From Leucaena leucocephala (lineage: Eukaryota > Streptophyta > Magnoliopsida > Fabales > Fabaceae), in NCBI GenBank assembly GCA_037074615.1, contig CM073545.1, forward strand, positions 19,114,001-19,178,000: 64,000 bases of DNA. Direction: 5' to 3'. Numbering within the stretch: the first letter of the stretch is position 1; every line of letters starts with the position of its first letter. The notes below the pieces were generated by a model. It was not told the DNA's origin. It did no database searches and saw nothing but the letters and a program-made list of their open reading frames with translations. The position numbers were made by a program, and so were the translations under genes. Below are positions 39,073-51,226 of the stretch, piece by piece.

Positions 39073-39379
39073 TACTTATTAAGAATAAGTTTAAGTACCT
39101 TTGAATGAATTATGGGTTTGAGGGAGAATGATAGATAGGAGATTAGCGGGTATTAGAGGCGTGGAAAGAGAAACTCTTATGAGTAGGATAAGACATCGTA
39201 ATCTTACACTATGAGTCTCCATGGGAGAGAATTGCGTCTTATTTCCCTCGATACAAGTTATAGGGCTATGGAAACATATGAAATCATGATTTAAAAAAAA
39301 AATAGCTCAAATTTTAATTTATTTTTTTTAATAAATAAATATATTTATTCATACAGACTTATAGACTAAACTATATTTC

Positions 39380-39745
39380 AGATAAATTGATCAGAGTAAT
39401 TTTTAGAATAATAAAAATTTTTTTAACTACTCAATTACTATTTCACCCATATTTTTGTACACCCTCTTTCCTCAATTTTTTTCACTATCTCTCATTTCTC
39501 CTCTATCTTCTTCACCTTCTATCCTATATTTGTTTACCCTCTCTCCTCTCTCCTCTCTCATACATACTCTTTATAGTAATTTTTCAATTATAAAACCTCT
39601 TTTTATAATAACTATCCAAACACTCATTTATCAAAAATCATTTTTTTTCTATAAACTTTTCTCTAAAAATTCTTTTTTATAAGTTGTCTAAAAATCTATT
39701 TTTTTCATAAATTTTTTTTTTTAAATTTTATCTAAACACACACAT
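39380..39745 (+). repeat. AT/CT-rich repeat family, copy 3
   Basis: It has a CT-rich core (CCCTCTCTCCTCTCTCCTCT, about 39537-39556), then AATTTTTCAATTATAAAA, ending TATCTAAACACACACAT. It has the same order of motifs as the copies at 34425 and 36340. Confidence 0.45.
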
Positions 39746-42700
39746 ATAATGTTACAATATTCATTACTTTTATTATTTAGCGTTTACTTTGTTCAATACC
39801 TGCGCCGTGTCACGTATTCCTGAACTCAAGTGGAATAATGTTGGGGACAAATACTTTTGCTGGGGTCAGTTTTATGACTTGTTTGGTGCCGCGTTCAACC
39901 TTTCTTGGCACTCCCGAATTTGTACTCGTAATGCCAAACACGCTACGTATAAAGAGTTACGTTTACCATGGCCCCTTTTACTCCATACAGATAATAATCA
40001 TTTCCATTATAACTTAAAACGGAAGTACGCTTTGGGAATTCCTTTTGCCAGATGTACGCCATGCCTGCCGTGAAGTTACAAGCAAGGGTAATAATAATTA
40101 ACAGTTAAAACTGATAAACCGTCGGTTAAAATAATAAATGATATTATTTTATAAAGAAAATAGCGTATATCCAAATCCTATGAAGTATATCTACGAATGA
40201 AAATTCTCTTAACTGTAAATCTTAACTAAATAAAAGACACAAGATAATATATGTGCGGGCATAAACAAAAGGCATTATTGGATCAAGCAAGGGATGAGGA
40301 TTGAGACAGAGGAGAGGGGGACATGTGAATGTGGGAGGGAAGAAAAGAGGAGAAGGTGGGAGAAAGTCAAAGGGGGAATATTTAGCTTTTAAATACTTTA
40401 GAATGATGGGATTAACTTCCCTCCACTTTGTCCCCCCCGTCTCCCTCATTCCTCTACTTCATCTCGTGGGAACGACTAGTTTTTGTTAAGTAAAAAAAAA
40501 GAAAAAGAAAAATGAGGGATGGTGGTGGTGGGTGGTGGGCCCCATGTAAAGTGGGCCGGACGACTGGTGACGTGGCGGATGGGCCCTCAGATAGCTTTGC
40601 TTGTTGGGGAGACTTGAATGTGTGACATGATTTGAGATGAAGCAGAGCACTGTTCGCGTGGTGCCTCTGTAGCTTTCCCCCCTCAAAGGTAAGCAAAAAC
40701 TCTCCTCTCGTGGGTCCCCACCACCACTTCAAATCTCCTTTCTTCTGGTCTCTCCACGATTTCACTTTCTAGTTTTTACCTCTCACTCACAATTACACTC
40801 ATCTCTTCCATCACTTGCACTCTTTATTCATATCAATCAAATAACAAGCAAGGCTAATGAGCTAAGTAATTTTCTCACCTCTGCTAAAATATAGGACCTA
40901 GTTAATGCATAAATCAATTAATTAAATATTATATTTAGAATAATTAACTTTTTAAATTGCTGCGAACTAATTAATTAATTAGATGTGAGATGAGTTCGTG
41001 GGAAGAAAAGAAAGGTGGGGGCATATGGGAAGAAGAGCAGAATGGGACAAAAGAAATTGATGAGGAGCGCTCCAGGACAAGCACCACATTGAATACCCCA
41101 TAACTACCTGACGTAAACCTCTAATCTGTCATAACCCTCTGTCTAATTAGTCCTTCTTCACTGCCCGCCGGGACCCACCCCCACTACTGTCATTTCCTCC
41201 CCATTGCGCCAAATATTAAAAAAAAAAACAAATACCATTTAATAATATAAAAAAAAAACTGCCTGTGTGATAGCGAAAAATTTGTTTGTACTGGGGATTT
41301 GAAATTTTAATAAGAACTTTTGATCATGATTTTATGATATGTGACTTGCGTGAAGATAAGCAAGTGCAACCAAGAACTAAATCTTTTACACTTGTCTGTC
41401 ATGTGAATTTTACTTACATCAACAGATCTCATGTTAGAGTATTCATTTCACCTGTGAAAGAGATCAAAACTTAGTTTACTTTGTTGTATCGTATTTGTCC
41501 TCACCTGCGACGTGGGCACTGTCTTTTAGCTTACTATCAATGTCTTCCTTTTGTTTTAACTACTCCCTCTGTCTTTCCTGCCTCAGTGGGGTTTTCAGAT
41601 ATTGTTTTATAAATTAAATTAAATTTTTGGAGCAATATGGAAGCAACTGAAATCTCCTCCGAGTGGTTCTTCTGCCCCATCCTTTCCATCAAAGCTGCTT
41701 CCATATGCGATGTGGGATGATGTTGTCGTGCAAGTCACTTAACAAAACCTTAACCTTCTCTGTCTTAATGAAAGCGAAGGCTCCGAGAGATATGATTCTC
41801 GCCTTTATCCATCCAAACCAAAACCATACAACCTTTTAAGGATATCATTATCATTACAGCCTAATTATGCATTACATTTCATGATATCGTTAACTTAGAT
41901 CTTAAAGTGAGATTTAGAGAAAGTTCAGGCTCTGTAATCTGGAGCCAGCTGGCTTTTTTATATGACTTTGGTGATGATACTTGGAAATAGTCTTTTGGAA
42001 GAATTCGTCCCAGTAAGAAGGAAAGCAAAAACGTTATCATTGCAGTATAAAATTTGCTGATGAGAAGAAGAAATTGATTGGAGAAGACGGGGGGGGGGGG
42101 GGGAGGAATAGGGGTGAAGACAAAACAAAGTAGCAGGGGCAAGAAATGAATGAGAATAAGCAGTTATACGCTTTGGGCATCTCTGGGGCTCAATAATGTC
42201 ACATCCTCGGAGTTTCTGATCAGTGTGTTTATAGAAAAGAGGACCTGTTTCATAATTACGATTGATAAATGAGAAAGAATCTGTGGTCAGCTTGAAATTC
42301 TACACAATTCAAAGGAAGTATTAAACGAGCATCACCTACCTCCCGCACCAGTGAGCGAGTCCTTGTGAAGTTCAATTTAAGACCCCGACACTGTTAAGGT
42401 TTACAGGTCATCAGTATGAGACAGTGCTTGTTTCATTTTGGAAGCTTGTTCGCTATCCTGAGAAAGATTATTGGGTGTGTTGTTGTTGGTATCATCGTGA
42501 TTTTGAAAAATATTACGGGCAAGTCTTGTAAATCAGGTTCAAGATGATAATGACTAAACAGGTAGAACAGGGGTTTCATCTTTTGAACAACTTTTAGGAC
42601 TGATTGTTTCAACTTCCCACCTTTTGAATAATATCATATGATACATGATTTTTGTGAAAAAAGATGGTTGGCGATGTAGGCTTCCCAGCGAAAAATGATG

Positions 42701-43810
42701 GTTCGGTACAAGATCACAAGATCATGGAGAAAAAGGAACACGAAGGGTACAAATTTTTATCTTAATCTGCTGTATTTTATTGCTCTCCCTCTTCCCATAA
42801 ATCTGCTCGACACCATATGTTGAAGGAAAGGAGAAGACCGGTTCGAATATAAAAAAACCAAACTCTGATTTTTGCTTTTCTTTTGATATCAATGGATGAA
42901 AGGCAGATGCCAATGTCTGATTTCGTTAGAGTCAAATCACCAAAAAGCATGTCATATGATTTAGAAATTATACGTTCAAATCTTAAAAACAATCTCCTCA
43001 ATTGTGACTCTGTACATTTGTTCATTCCTAAATTTTACCTTACAGAAACCTTGTATACTGGACCTTTTTTATACTACCACTTGTGTTATGGGTCACTACT
43101 TGCGTGATGGAAGTGTTTGTTTACTAGATTACTACTAATTACCGATCTTTGCGTTATATTGTTAGATTCGTCCCATGGCCAGAATTTTGCTCCATAAACA
43201 ATGGCATGCCCCAAGTAGAACTGCAGAATGAAGAATCCTTGTGGGCATCATGTCTTATCACCTTCAAAGCAGAATATGTAGGAGAAGCTTCCGAAATCCC
43301 TGAAGAATCCGATTCTACTAAGGACTCATCTTTTTTTTTTTTTATCTTAAAGCTAAAAGCGAAGTTCTAGGAAGCCAAAAAATGTTGGCATGGAAACCTA
43401 ACAATTCCATCCCTGCAAGCTTCCACGAATCTTGTAACGCCAGTACACGTGACTATGTCCACCTATTGCCACTGAAATATTCTCAATCTCATAGGAATCT
43501 GCTACCACGTTCATGGAAAAGACATGCAGTTGCGAGAATGGAGGAACACTGCTCGCACTTGAGAAGCATGCAATAACAAACAAAAGCATGGGAAAATTAT
43601 AGGGCAAACCGCTCTAGTGCTCTCGAATTTCAAAAGATATATAACTACTGATGCTAATTTAACCTGCGGCAACTGTCGCATTTAACAGGACAAAATAGGG
43701 CGGAAGAAAAAGAAAAGGATGATATAACATCACTCTTGTAATATAAAAAGAGAAGACCAGCACAAAACCATGATAACATTCCCATGAATACAGACCTACT
43801 CCCATAAACA

Positions 43811-46800
43811 TCAAATTTTAAGCTGCTCCAGGCTCTGAGCTGTCTGAGATTCTGGTGTGGTGTTCTCAGTCTTGGTGTCTGTCTCCTGAGGTTTAGCAGG
43901 CGCTTTATCTTGTGGGCTAGGGGCACTTACAGTAAGGGGATCTTCTGGGATCGGAGTAGGTTCATCTTTTCGAACTGGTGGAGCAGCATAAACCGGAATG
44001 GCTTGTCTAATATTGACTGGAGGGGCAACTTGTACAGGGGGGGTCCCAATCATCTGATGGGACACTCTAGTTGATGGTGGAAGTGGCGGTGCAGAGAATA
44101 CAGGAACCGCGGTCCTTATAGTCACAGGTGGTGCAATTCCACGGCAAGGTGATCTCATTTGTCGTATGGGGACATATGGTGCTGCTCCTGCAGCAGGGAA
44201 TTTCATGGGACGGGGCCCTCTGTTTTCTGGTAAAGAAGTCTGTGCCATGGCATTGTCACTGGCTGCTGCCCCCTGTGGCGGCCTGCTTCGAGGTGACATC
44301 CTTTGGCAAATTAAAGGAAGGATCTTTGATGTAGTGACAGGTGGAGGTTGCGGGCTACTTGACCTAGGATTTTGAATCTGAAACTTTTTTGGAAATGGAA
44401 TTGGAGCATTAGAATTTGACATTGACATCTTTTCCTTCAGGCGGTAGTTCAGTAAAGCCCGTGCTATTGTGATCTGTTCTAATTCGTCATTGTTCTCTTG
44501 TTCAGATGAAGAGCTTGCAGTTTCTTTTGCCACTGGCAAGAAGGAGAACATGTCAATTGAAATAAAATTGTTTACATGAGACATTATGTCTTGACACAGA
44601 AGGAGAAAATAAGCTGTCTTGATTGTCATAAAGACATGTCAAAATTATGTAGCATGGTAATGTAACGTTTCAAGGAAAATAGCTTGGGGCAAAAATTAAG
44701 AATTGTGCACCCAGGATAATTTGTCATTGGTTTGTCTAACTTAGATAATGGCCTTTATCACCAATTGACTGTAAAAGTACACAGAAAGACTTGAAATAGA
44801 TGATAAAAAAACCATTTCAGTTTCAGAAGATGCAATTTTCAAAATGGTACGCTTGAGGCAGGCCCTGAGAAAATTAGAAGAATAAAGAAAACAGATCCGT
44901 GGTGGGGCAATCTCACAGTTCTATTTGAAAAATTTTCAGTGTATATATATTCAGAGGAAAAATTTATTTCATGTTTCAATGGCAACAATTATCTACTAAG
45001 ATGTTTAGCTGATGGCTTACAGCCTTACATTGTTTTAGTGATGACCAGGCTGCCATAGCTGCATTTTTCTCTGCTTGTTTCTTATTCTTGGCAGGTTCAC
45101 CAGTGAATGTGATACCTGCCAATTCCACTGTCCCAGTAAAAACAGGTAAATGTCCTAGGCCTGATCTGTATGTTGTGTACTGTGGCAATGGAGCCCCAAC
45201 CCTTTGTGCAATTTCCTGTAATAAGTTCTTGTATACTCCGGTCTCATCCTGAAAAATTAACTATGATAAGTAAATGCTACAAAATTTGGGATGTGCACAT
45301 ACTAGTTTGGACAGGAATGCACTAATAGCAGGCATAAAAATTACAAAATTCTATCAGAAAGTTAGCATGAAATATGGAAAACAAGTTACTGTGCCCAACT
45401 GCCCGTAAACTGTGGCATTTTCGCTCGAGAAAATAAAGGAAAGAGTCAAATGCTGGCATGTATTGCATCGAAAAAGGTAAAAAACTGATAATCCTAATTA
45501 GTCCAAGTTACGGTTACTTAGTCTTTTTTCCTTTTCCTCATAACTGTAAATTGACAGGACAAAACTAAGTGCACAAAATCGTGCGCTCTACAGCTAGAAG
45601 TATACAATGGGCAAACTACCTTGAAGTTATAGAACAGGAGAGTAGAAAGCTGAATCCCATTTTAAGAAACAAATCTCACCCTCTCTTGATTACTGATTTC
45701 TTATAAAGATTGGCATGGAATAGAAACAATGACTTCAATTAAATGCATAAGTTGAGCAATGCACTTGGATTATAAACCACATCTTCCCTTGAGAAATAGT
45801 AATAGCGGGTAAGATAATGGCTATACATCCAACTTTGACATTTGAGTATTGGATCCATTAACTCGTTGCCAAAATGACCATACAAAGTTACCAAAAATTT
45901 AAGCAGCCGCTTCTGATTTTGTTAAACATTCCAACAATTCATGACCATTCAGGTAATAAAAGAGTCACAAAGAACTTATGGTTTCCAGGAGACCAATAGT
46001 TATCTGCGTTTTCCAGCACCTATTAGTAGTTGGACATCAAACCCAGTTTCTGGGAAATGAAACACACGTTGCACGCTAACACAAGCCACAAAATTGATCG
46101 TCGGTATGGATATCTATCAGAAGTGAGAAAACGTGGAAGGGATTCTTATATGGGCTTAGCAAGAGAAACTTGCACAATATCCATCCAATGATTATATCCC
46201 ACCATCTGCCAACATGCCAGCATCTAGAGTTCCAAAGGACTCAAGTTGATGTTAATAAGCATTTGCGAAGACAAAACTTTAGTTCCTCCTAGTCAATTAA
46301 AAAAGAAACAGAGCTTGTGAAAAATGCTGAGAAGATAGCAAAAGGTAGCCCCATAGCAGCCAATAATGGGTATTTACAGAGCACCAAGCCAAATGGAGTA
46401 GGAGTTACTTCAGAGGCTTCTATAGAAACTTCCGAGTTGACAGCATTTCTAGCTTCTTAGCAATATTAAAGTTCTAGCATCAATCAACTAGTCAGAATAT
46501 CTCACTACCCGTAACCAAAGACCAGGGGTACTTCGGTCATTTCGTGGCTCAACCAAACGCGCTAGGTTCAAGCGTCAGCAGGACAAACCCCTATATCGGC
46601 GGCAAACATCGCCAACAAGAAGGACACAGAACTAAGCGCCTTTCAGAATAGCTCGAAGTTCATCCAGAACACAGAGCACCACGCGCATGTTAGTAGATAG
46701 CATTATATTTCTCCACTAACTTTCCATCAAAGAGTAAAGTGACCAAGATGAAGAAAGAAGATTGAACTTAGGATGCAAGGAAAGAGCAACTAAAACCCTA

Positions 46801-47096
46801 AAGTAACTGAACCCGAAATTAATGAAAGCCAGAAGCGGTGAGAAACTCACCAGAATCCGAGCAGCTAGCGAGTTTGAGGGCCCACGGCTGGAGAGGGAAT
46901 TGAGGGCAACCTCGGCAGCAGAGTGCTCGGCCTGACGGAGAGTAGAGCAGTGATGAGGGCTTTCGAAGATCTCGCCGTTGAAGTTAACGGCGGCCTTAAA
47001 CCTCGGCGCGTGATCGGGACCTTCCCTAATGCACGAGTAGGAAGGAAGGTTGAAGCAGCTCCGTTGTGCCAGCTCCTGAAGCTGGTTCTTATACAT
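43811..47096 (-). CDS. DRB2: Double-stranded RNA-binding protein, DRB2/3/5 clade
   Basis: Plant DRB proteins bind dsRNA and assist or modulate DICER-LIKE processing; DRB2 affects miRNA production in meristems. Three exons: 46851-47096, 45029-45248, 43811-44532, totalling 396 codons (395 aa). The first dsRBD starts at residue 1 (MYKNQLQELAQRSCFNLPSY) and ends near LRQAEHSAAEVALNSLS. The second starts DETGVYKNLLQEIAQR and carries AKNKKQAEKNAAMAAWSSLK. The exon 2/3 junction splits the Leu of KQLAKE, which fixes the donor at 45028. The C-terminal 240 residues are Pro-rich with repeats such as APPVTIRTAVPVFSAPP and APPVNIRQAIPVYAAPP, typical of this clade. The leader upstream on this strand is CT-rich (47290-47400). 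The exact paralogue (DRB2, 3 or 5) is not settled by eye. Confidence 0.93.
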
Positions 47097-48560
47097 TTCT
47101 GCGCCGTAAGCTTCCGCACTTTCTCCTTCAAGAAAGTGCTCGGCCAGAGGAAATGGTAGCCGGAGCCGGAGCCAGATCGGACCAACTGGTTTCGGGTCAC
47201 CGGGAGTTAAAATCCCGGACTTTCCTCTACTTTGTGTTCCTGGAGTTAATTCTCCTCCAAGATCAAGTGTTGCAGGGTTTATTGGTGGAGAAATAGGGGG
47301 AAGGGGAGGGAGAGAGAGAGAGGAAGTGAAGGTGTGCAGAAGAGAGAGAGAGAAAGAGAGGAGAAGGGGGTAGAGAAGGAAGAAGGGGAAAGGGGGAGTA
47401 AATTTCTAGTGGGGGGGTTTTTCTTTTTGGGAGAATATTATTTTATGGGAAACTTATTTATTGCTTTGTTGCTAGGAGTCAACTTAACGTTAGGCCAGCA
47501 TGTATGTGATCTTTTCTTAGATTTTCTTCTTCTTTTTTTCTTTTCCACATAATTTCTTTTCCTTTGCGGAAATTAAATTTATATGGTAACATGGCGATCA
47601 CCTTTTCTTTCTTTCTTTATTTTTTGCATTTAAGGAATCTGAGTTATGTTATTCCCTTTTTTTATCATTAAAATAAAAGGAAAAACCATCAAGCCTGACC
47701 ACCATCAAATTTGAGATAACATCATTAGGTGCGTGTATATCACTTGTAGGGATTGAATTTGGGAAAATTCAATTTAGAAAGTTCAATTTGGCAAAAACAA
47801 TATCTTTCACCTGTGCTGGAAGAACTGAGGTGTAGACAACAAAGCTCAATCTGGCAAAAATAGCCAAACAAATATTTAATAAAAACCAGGTTTACCAAAT
47901 ATGATTTAGCCCTTCAAGATGATATCCAAACGCTAGAACTAGTTTAGCACCTTGTTTTATCTACTGCTTCTATTTTTTTCGGATTTTTTTCTCTTTATAG
48001 GTTAGATAATCTATACCATATTTATTACTCTCTCGTTATTATTTTCCATCACCTCTTTTACTCAAAAAATATAAATATACAATTATCTTTATTTTTATTA
48101 TAAAACTAGTAATAAGATTAAAAAAAGATAAAAGATAAAGACAAACAAATGAGAGAAGTATCTTGTATTATTCTACTTCCTCTACAACACAAATGGCATG
48201 CCCTATTTATATAGGCATAGTCTAACATGAAAAATTGAAGAGGAAGAGTCTAATAATTAATAATAATTAATAGAGAAGTAATGACTTAGTAGAAATTAAA
48301 AAAAAATAGAACTAGACATTTATATTTTAATATTTATTTTATTTTTATATAATCGTTCAGGCATTAAAAGTGAAATTTATTTTTTAATTTAATAAAAAAT
48401 ATTTGTATTCTCTCAAAATTGAAAGCGTAAAGAGAACACCTTGTGATTTGTTCTGCTATATTTTTTTTGTAGTAAAATAATATTAAAAGGGAACAGGTGA
48501 AGTCTACTAATGGGTGCATAAATACCAGAAACCTATCATTCTCTAAACTAATGAGATTCA

Positions 48561-48607
48561 CATACATACATACATACATACATACATACATACATACATA
48601 CATACAT
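48561..48607. repeat. (CATA)n microsatellite
   Basis: About 11.75 uninterrupted CATA units. The minus-strand frame MYVCMYVC across it is an artefact. Confidence 0.95.
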
Positions 48608-49934
48608 GTGCAACTACGACTATCTGTCCCATAGCCATTTAAGTGACCTCTGCAATAAAATATCATATTACCTCAAAACACACTTTAGCAAATTCTGGAT
48701 TTAATCTTAAGATACATATATTTATTTAATTAATTAATTAATGCCGTTTTTATTATATTCTGTAATCCGATGGATAAAGACAAGGAATTCAAATGCTGAG
48801 AGAGAGTTATGTTGAATAGGTCATGGGTGTTGCTGATAGCAGATGAGCATTAATAAAGGCGTGTCATTATTTACGTGAATAATAAATATCTTTGGAATCT
48901 TTCTTTAAATTTGGTTTAATTTTTATAGTAAAATGGTAGTGGTTTTTAATATTAGATAGTAATAAAGGGGGCCCTTTATTTATTATTATTTTTTAAATAA
49001 GGAAAAAAAATAATACGAGAGGCAGTGAAGTGAAGTGAAGAACCCTATGGCAGGTCACGTGATGGGCATTAGTGAGATAATACTGTTGCGTTTTAATTGT
49101 CATTTCTTCTTCAGCCTCAAATGACGAATGGCTGGTGGCGTTCACACGGCAAAATTTTAGCCTTTTTAGCTAAGCTGTCTTTCATAAAAACATATTATTA
49201 CAATAAATGTATGAGATGCCACATTGAATTACTCCTGTAATTATTTTAAATCGGTTACTCCTTAGATAAAAAGGGAACTTTTTTTTGGTAAATAAAAAAT
49301 AAGGGAAAAATTAGGGAGCCAATTATATGAATGATAAAGTGTGTGTCTGCTTTCAGTTTAAAATATTGATTTTTTTAGAGAAATTAAAAAATTAAAAAAT
49401 ACTTAATTATAGTATATGTTGTGTAATATCTTTCTAAAAACAAGTTAGTGGGGGTATTAAATTTGGTGGTTTTTAATGTGAATTGAGGTAACAGGATATT
49501 AAGGTGTGGAAGGGCGTAAAATGGGAAAAGGGGAGGGTACTGACGACGATGATGGTGGTGATGAAGGGGGAGTTAATTGGGGAACCAACCTTTTTAAACT
49601 CCGAAAAAAAGTGAAGTTTGACTCATCAAAATAACGAAAATGTCACCAAATGTTTTTTTTTTAAATTTTAAAAAAATTAAACTTAACAGAGTAGGGCGAA
49701 ATTTATATACAGGATGAATAATGAATTACTCATAGATATATATTTAAATATTTAAAAATTAAGATATCTTTTTAATATTATAATTAAAATTATAATAAAA
49801 TAATATTTTATAAAAATTGAATATATTTTAAATAATTATATATTGACGGTGAATTCAACCCCACCAACGATGGGTCTACCAAATGAGTTGCGTAAGAGAG
49901 CCGAGTGCTTCTTGGACAAAGTCCACAAAACCAT

Positions 49935-50067
49935 GGTTGTCCAGATCAGGTTTTTTGGGAAATTGCCCCCCAAGCTTGGAGACATTAGTAGCCACAGAGA
50001 GATTGGGAATTGTTTCCCCATAATTGTATTATTATAATTTGGGTTTATCTCTTATATAAAAAAAAAA
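49935..50067 (+). mobile_element. Short poly(A)-tailed retroposon with 13-base target-site duplication
   Basis: A 133-base insert ends in TATAAAAAAAAAA. It is bracketed by exact direct repeats TCCACAAAACCAT at 49922-49934 and 50068-50080, the signature of target-primed reverse transcription of a truncated transcript. The body is not identifiable by eye; it could be the 3' end of a LINE or of a host mRNA. Confidence 0.75.
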
Positions 50068-50815
50068 TCCACAAAACCATCTCCATCATCAACCAAAGTG
50101 CCTCTCCATTACTTTCATTTGCAATTACAAATTACAACCCCGCCCCCCTTCTAACTTATTTTTATTATTACTGTTATTGTTATGAGTAGTCCACCTTTTT
50201 GAATCATCAAATAAATGCTCCGCAATATTCTCTTCTCCTTACTTCATTTAAGAAAAATCTTGGATTTGGATTTGTTGTCCCTTATAATGAAAAAATCATA
50301 CTTAAATTGAAGAATAAGGTATTTATAGTATTTTATTAAAAAATAATTAATAATATTCACAAACTTACACGTTAAAAGAAATGATGACGAGTGTTGAGTT
50401 GACTGAAACCAACTTCCCGTAAGAGTAGCACAAAAAGTATGAAATAATATGAGAGTCTGAAATATGGCATATTTGGATGCACGGTGCTTTTCCTCTGCTA
50501 ACGCTCCAGAATGATGGTAGACACAACAGCATGGAACCATGTAACGTTCAGATTCAGACCACATTACGAACCACGAAATCAAATTCTACATCGTACACTT
50601 CCTTCTGTTTTCAATTCTCCTGTGTTCTTTCCCATCTCGTGAGCACTTCCGCAAAAGAGAAATACTGGAACGAGTTCTCCACATATGAAACATTGAGCTC
50701 ATCAAATCATTCATCATTTCCTCTTGAATCTCATAGCTTTCGATTTTAAACTGGTATAGTTTAAACTTCATTAACAAATTTCAATTTTGAACCTCAATGC
50801 CGCACGATTATTTAA

Positions 50816-50821
<6 letters not shown>

Positions 50822-50847
<26 letters not shown>

Positions 50848-50848
50848 A
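50822..50848. repeat. (AT)n microsatellite
   Basis: A 27-base AT run. Confidence 0.9.
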
Positions 50849-51226
50849 TACTTACAAAAAAAATCAAACTGGACCCCAAAACAATCGACTTCTGAACAGC
50901 CATTAATGGCTTGATTCAAATACTGTCTCTTTAAACACTATGCGCAGTGTCCATTTTCTATTAAATGGAAAGCAAGTGGCATACAGTTATCCTCCAAAAA
51001 AAAAACATTGAGTGATCCACACCATGAATTCACTTAACGTTCTTACAAAAAATCATTACAAAACAAAATCATTCGCAAATTGACGAACTGCTTTTAGAAT
51101 CCTTTTGACATCATAGGTTTTATTATTCCTGTAAAATGTAACGAAAAGAGACCAAAGGCGGAACGAAATCTGCGGAAATTTCATTAAATAAAACTTATAA
51201 TACATGTTTACAGTTCTGATGGCCAA

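Larger units (their letters stand above)
30678..43810. other. Gene-poor region with repeats between HD-ZIP III copy B and DRB
   Basis: 30678 to about 31745 is the leader and promoter of copy B. The rest is AT-rich with several non-autonomous repeats (33624-34250, 34425-34915, 36340-36832, 39380-39745) and a GAAA microsatellite at 39053-39072. Short GC-richer stretches near 32140-32720 and 33100-33610 have open frames on one strand or the other but no recognisable domain. There is a G15 run at 42089-42103. No gene seen. Confidence 0.55.
47097..51226. other. Intergenic region between DRB and MON1
   Basis: It holds the CT-rich DRB leader and promoter (47097-47450), AT-rich DNA, a (CATA)n microsatellite, a truncated retroposon at 49935-50067, an (AT)n run at 50822-50848 and the MON1 3' flank. 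No gene seen. Confidence 0.6.

Noticed and set aside
39789..40073. 94-codon plus-strand frame
   Set aside because: No family resemblance, no splice or promoter context; treated as chance.
41634..41707. 11-base perfect inverted repeat (ATATGGAAGCA / TGCTTCCATAT) as a miRNA precursor
   Set aside because: Pairing breaks down after 11 bases and neither arm matches a miRNA I know.
44128..44375. Plus-strand frames opposite the Pro-rich DRB exon
   Set aside because: Shadows caused by biased codon composition; no independent support.
48364..48666. Open frame reading MYVCMYVC
   Set aside because: Translation of the CATA microsatellite.
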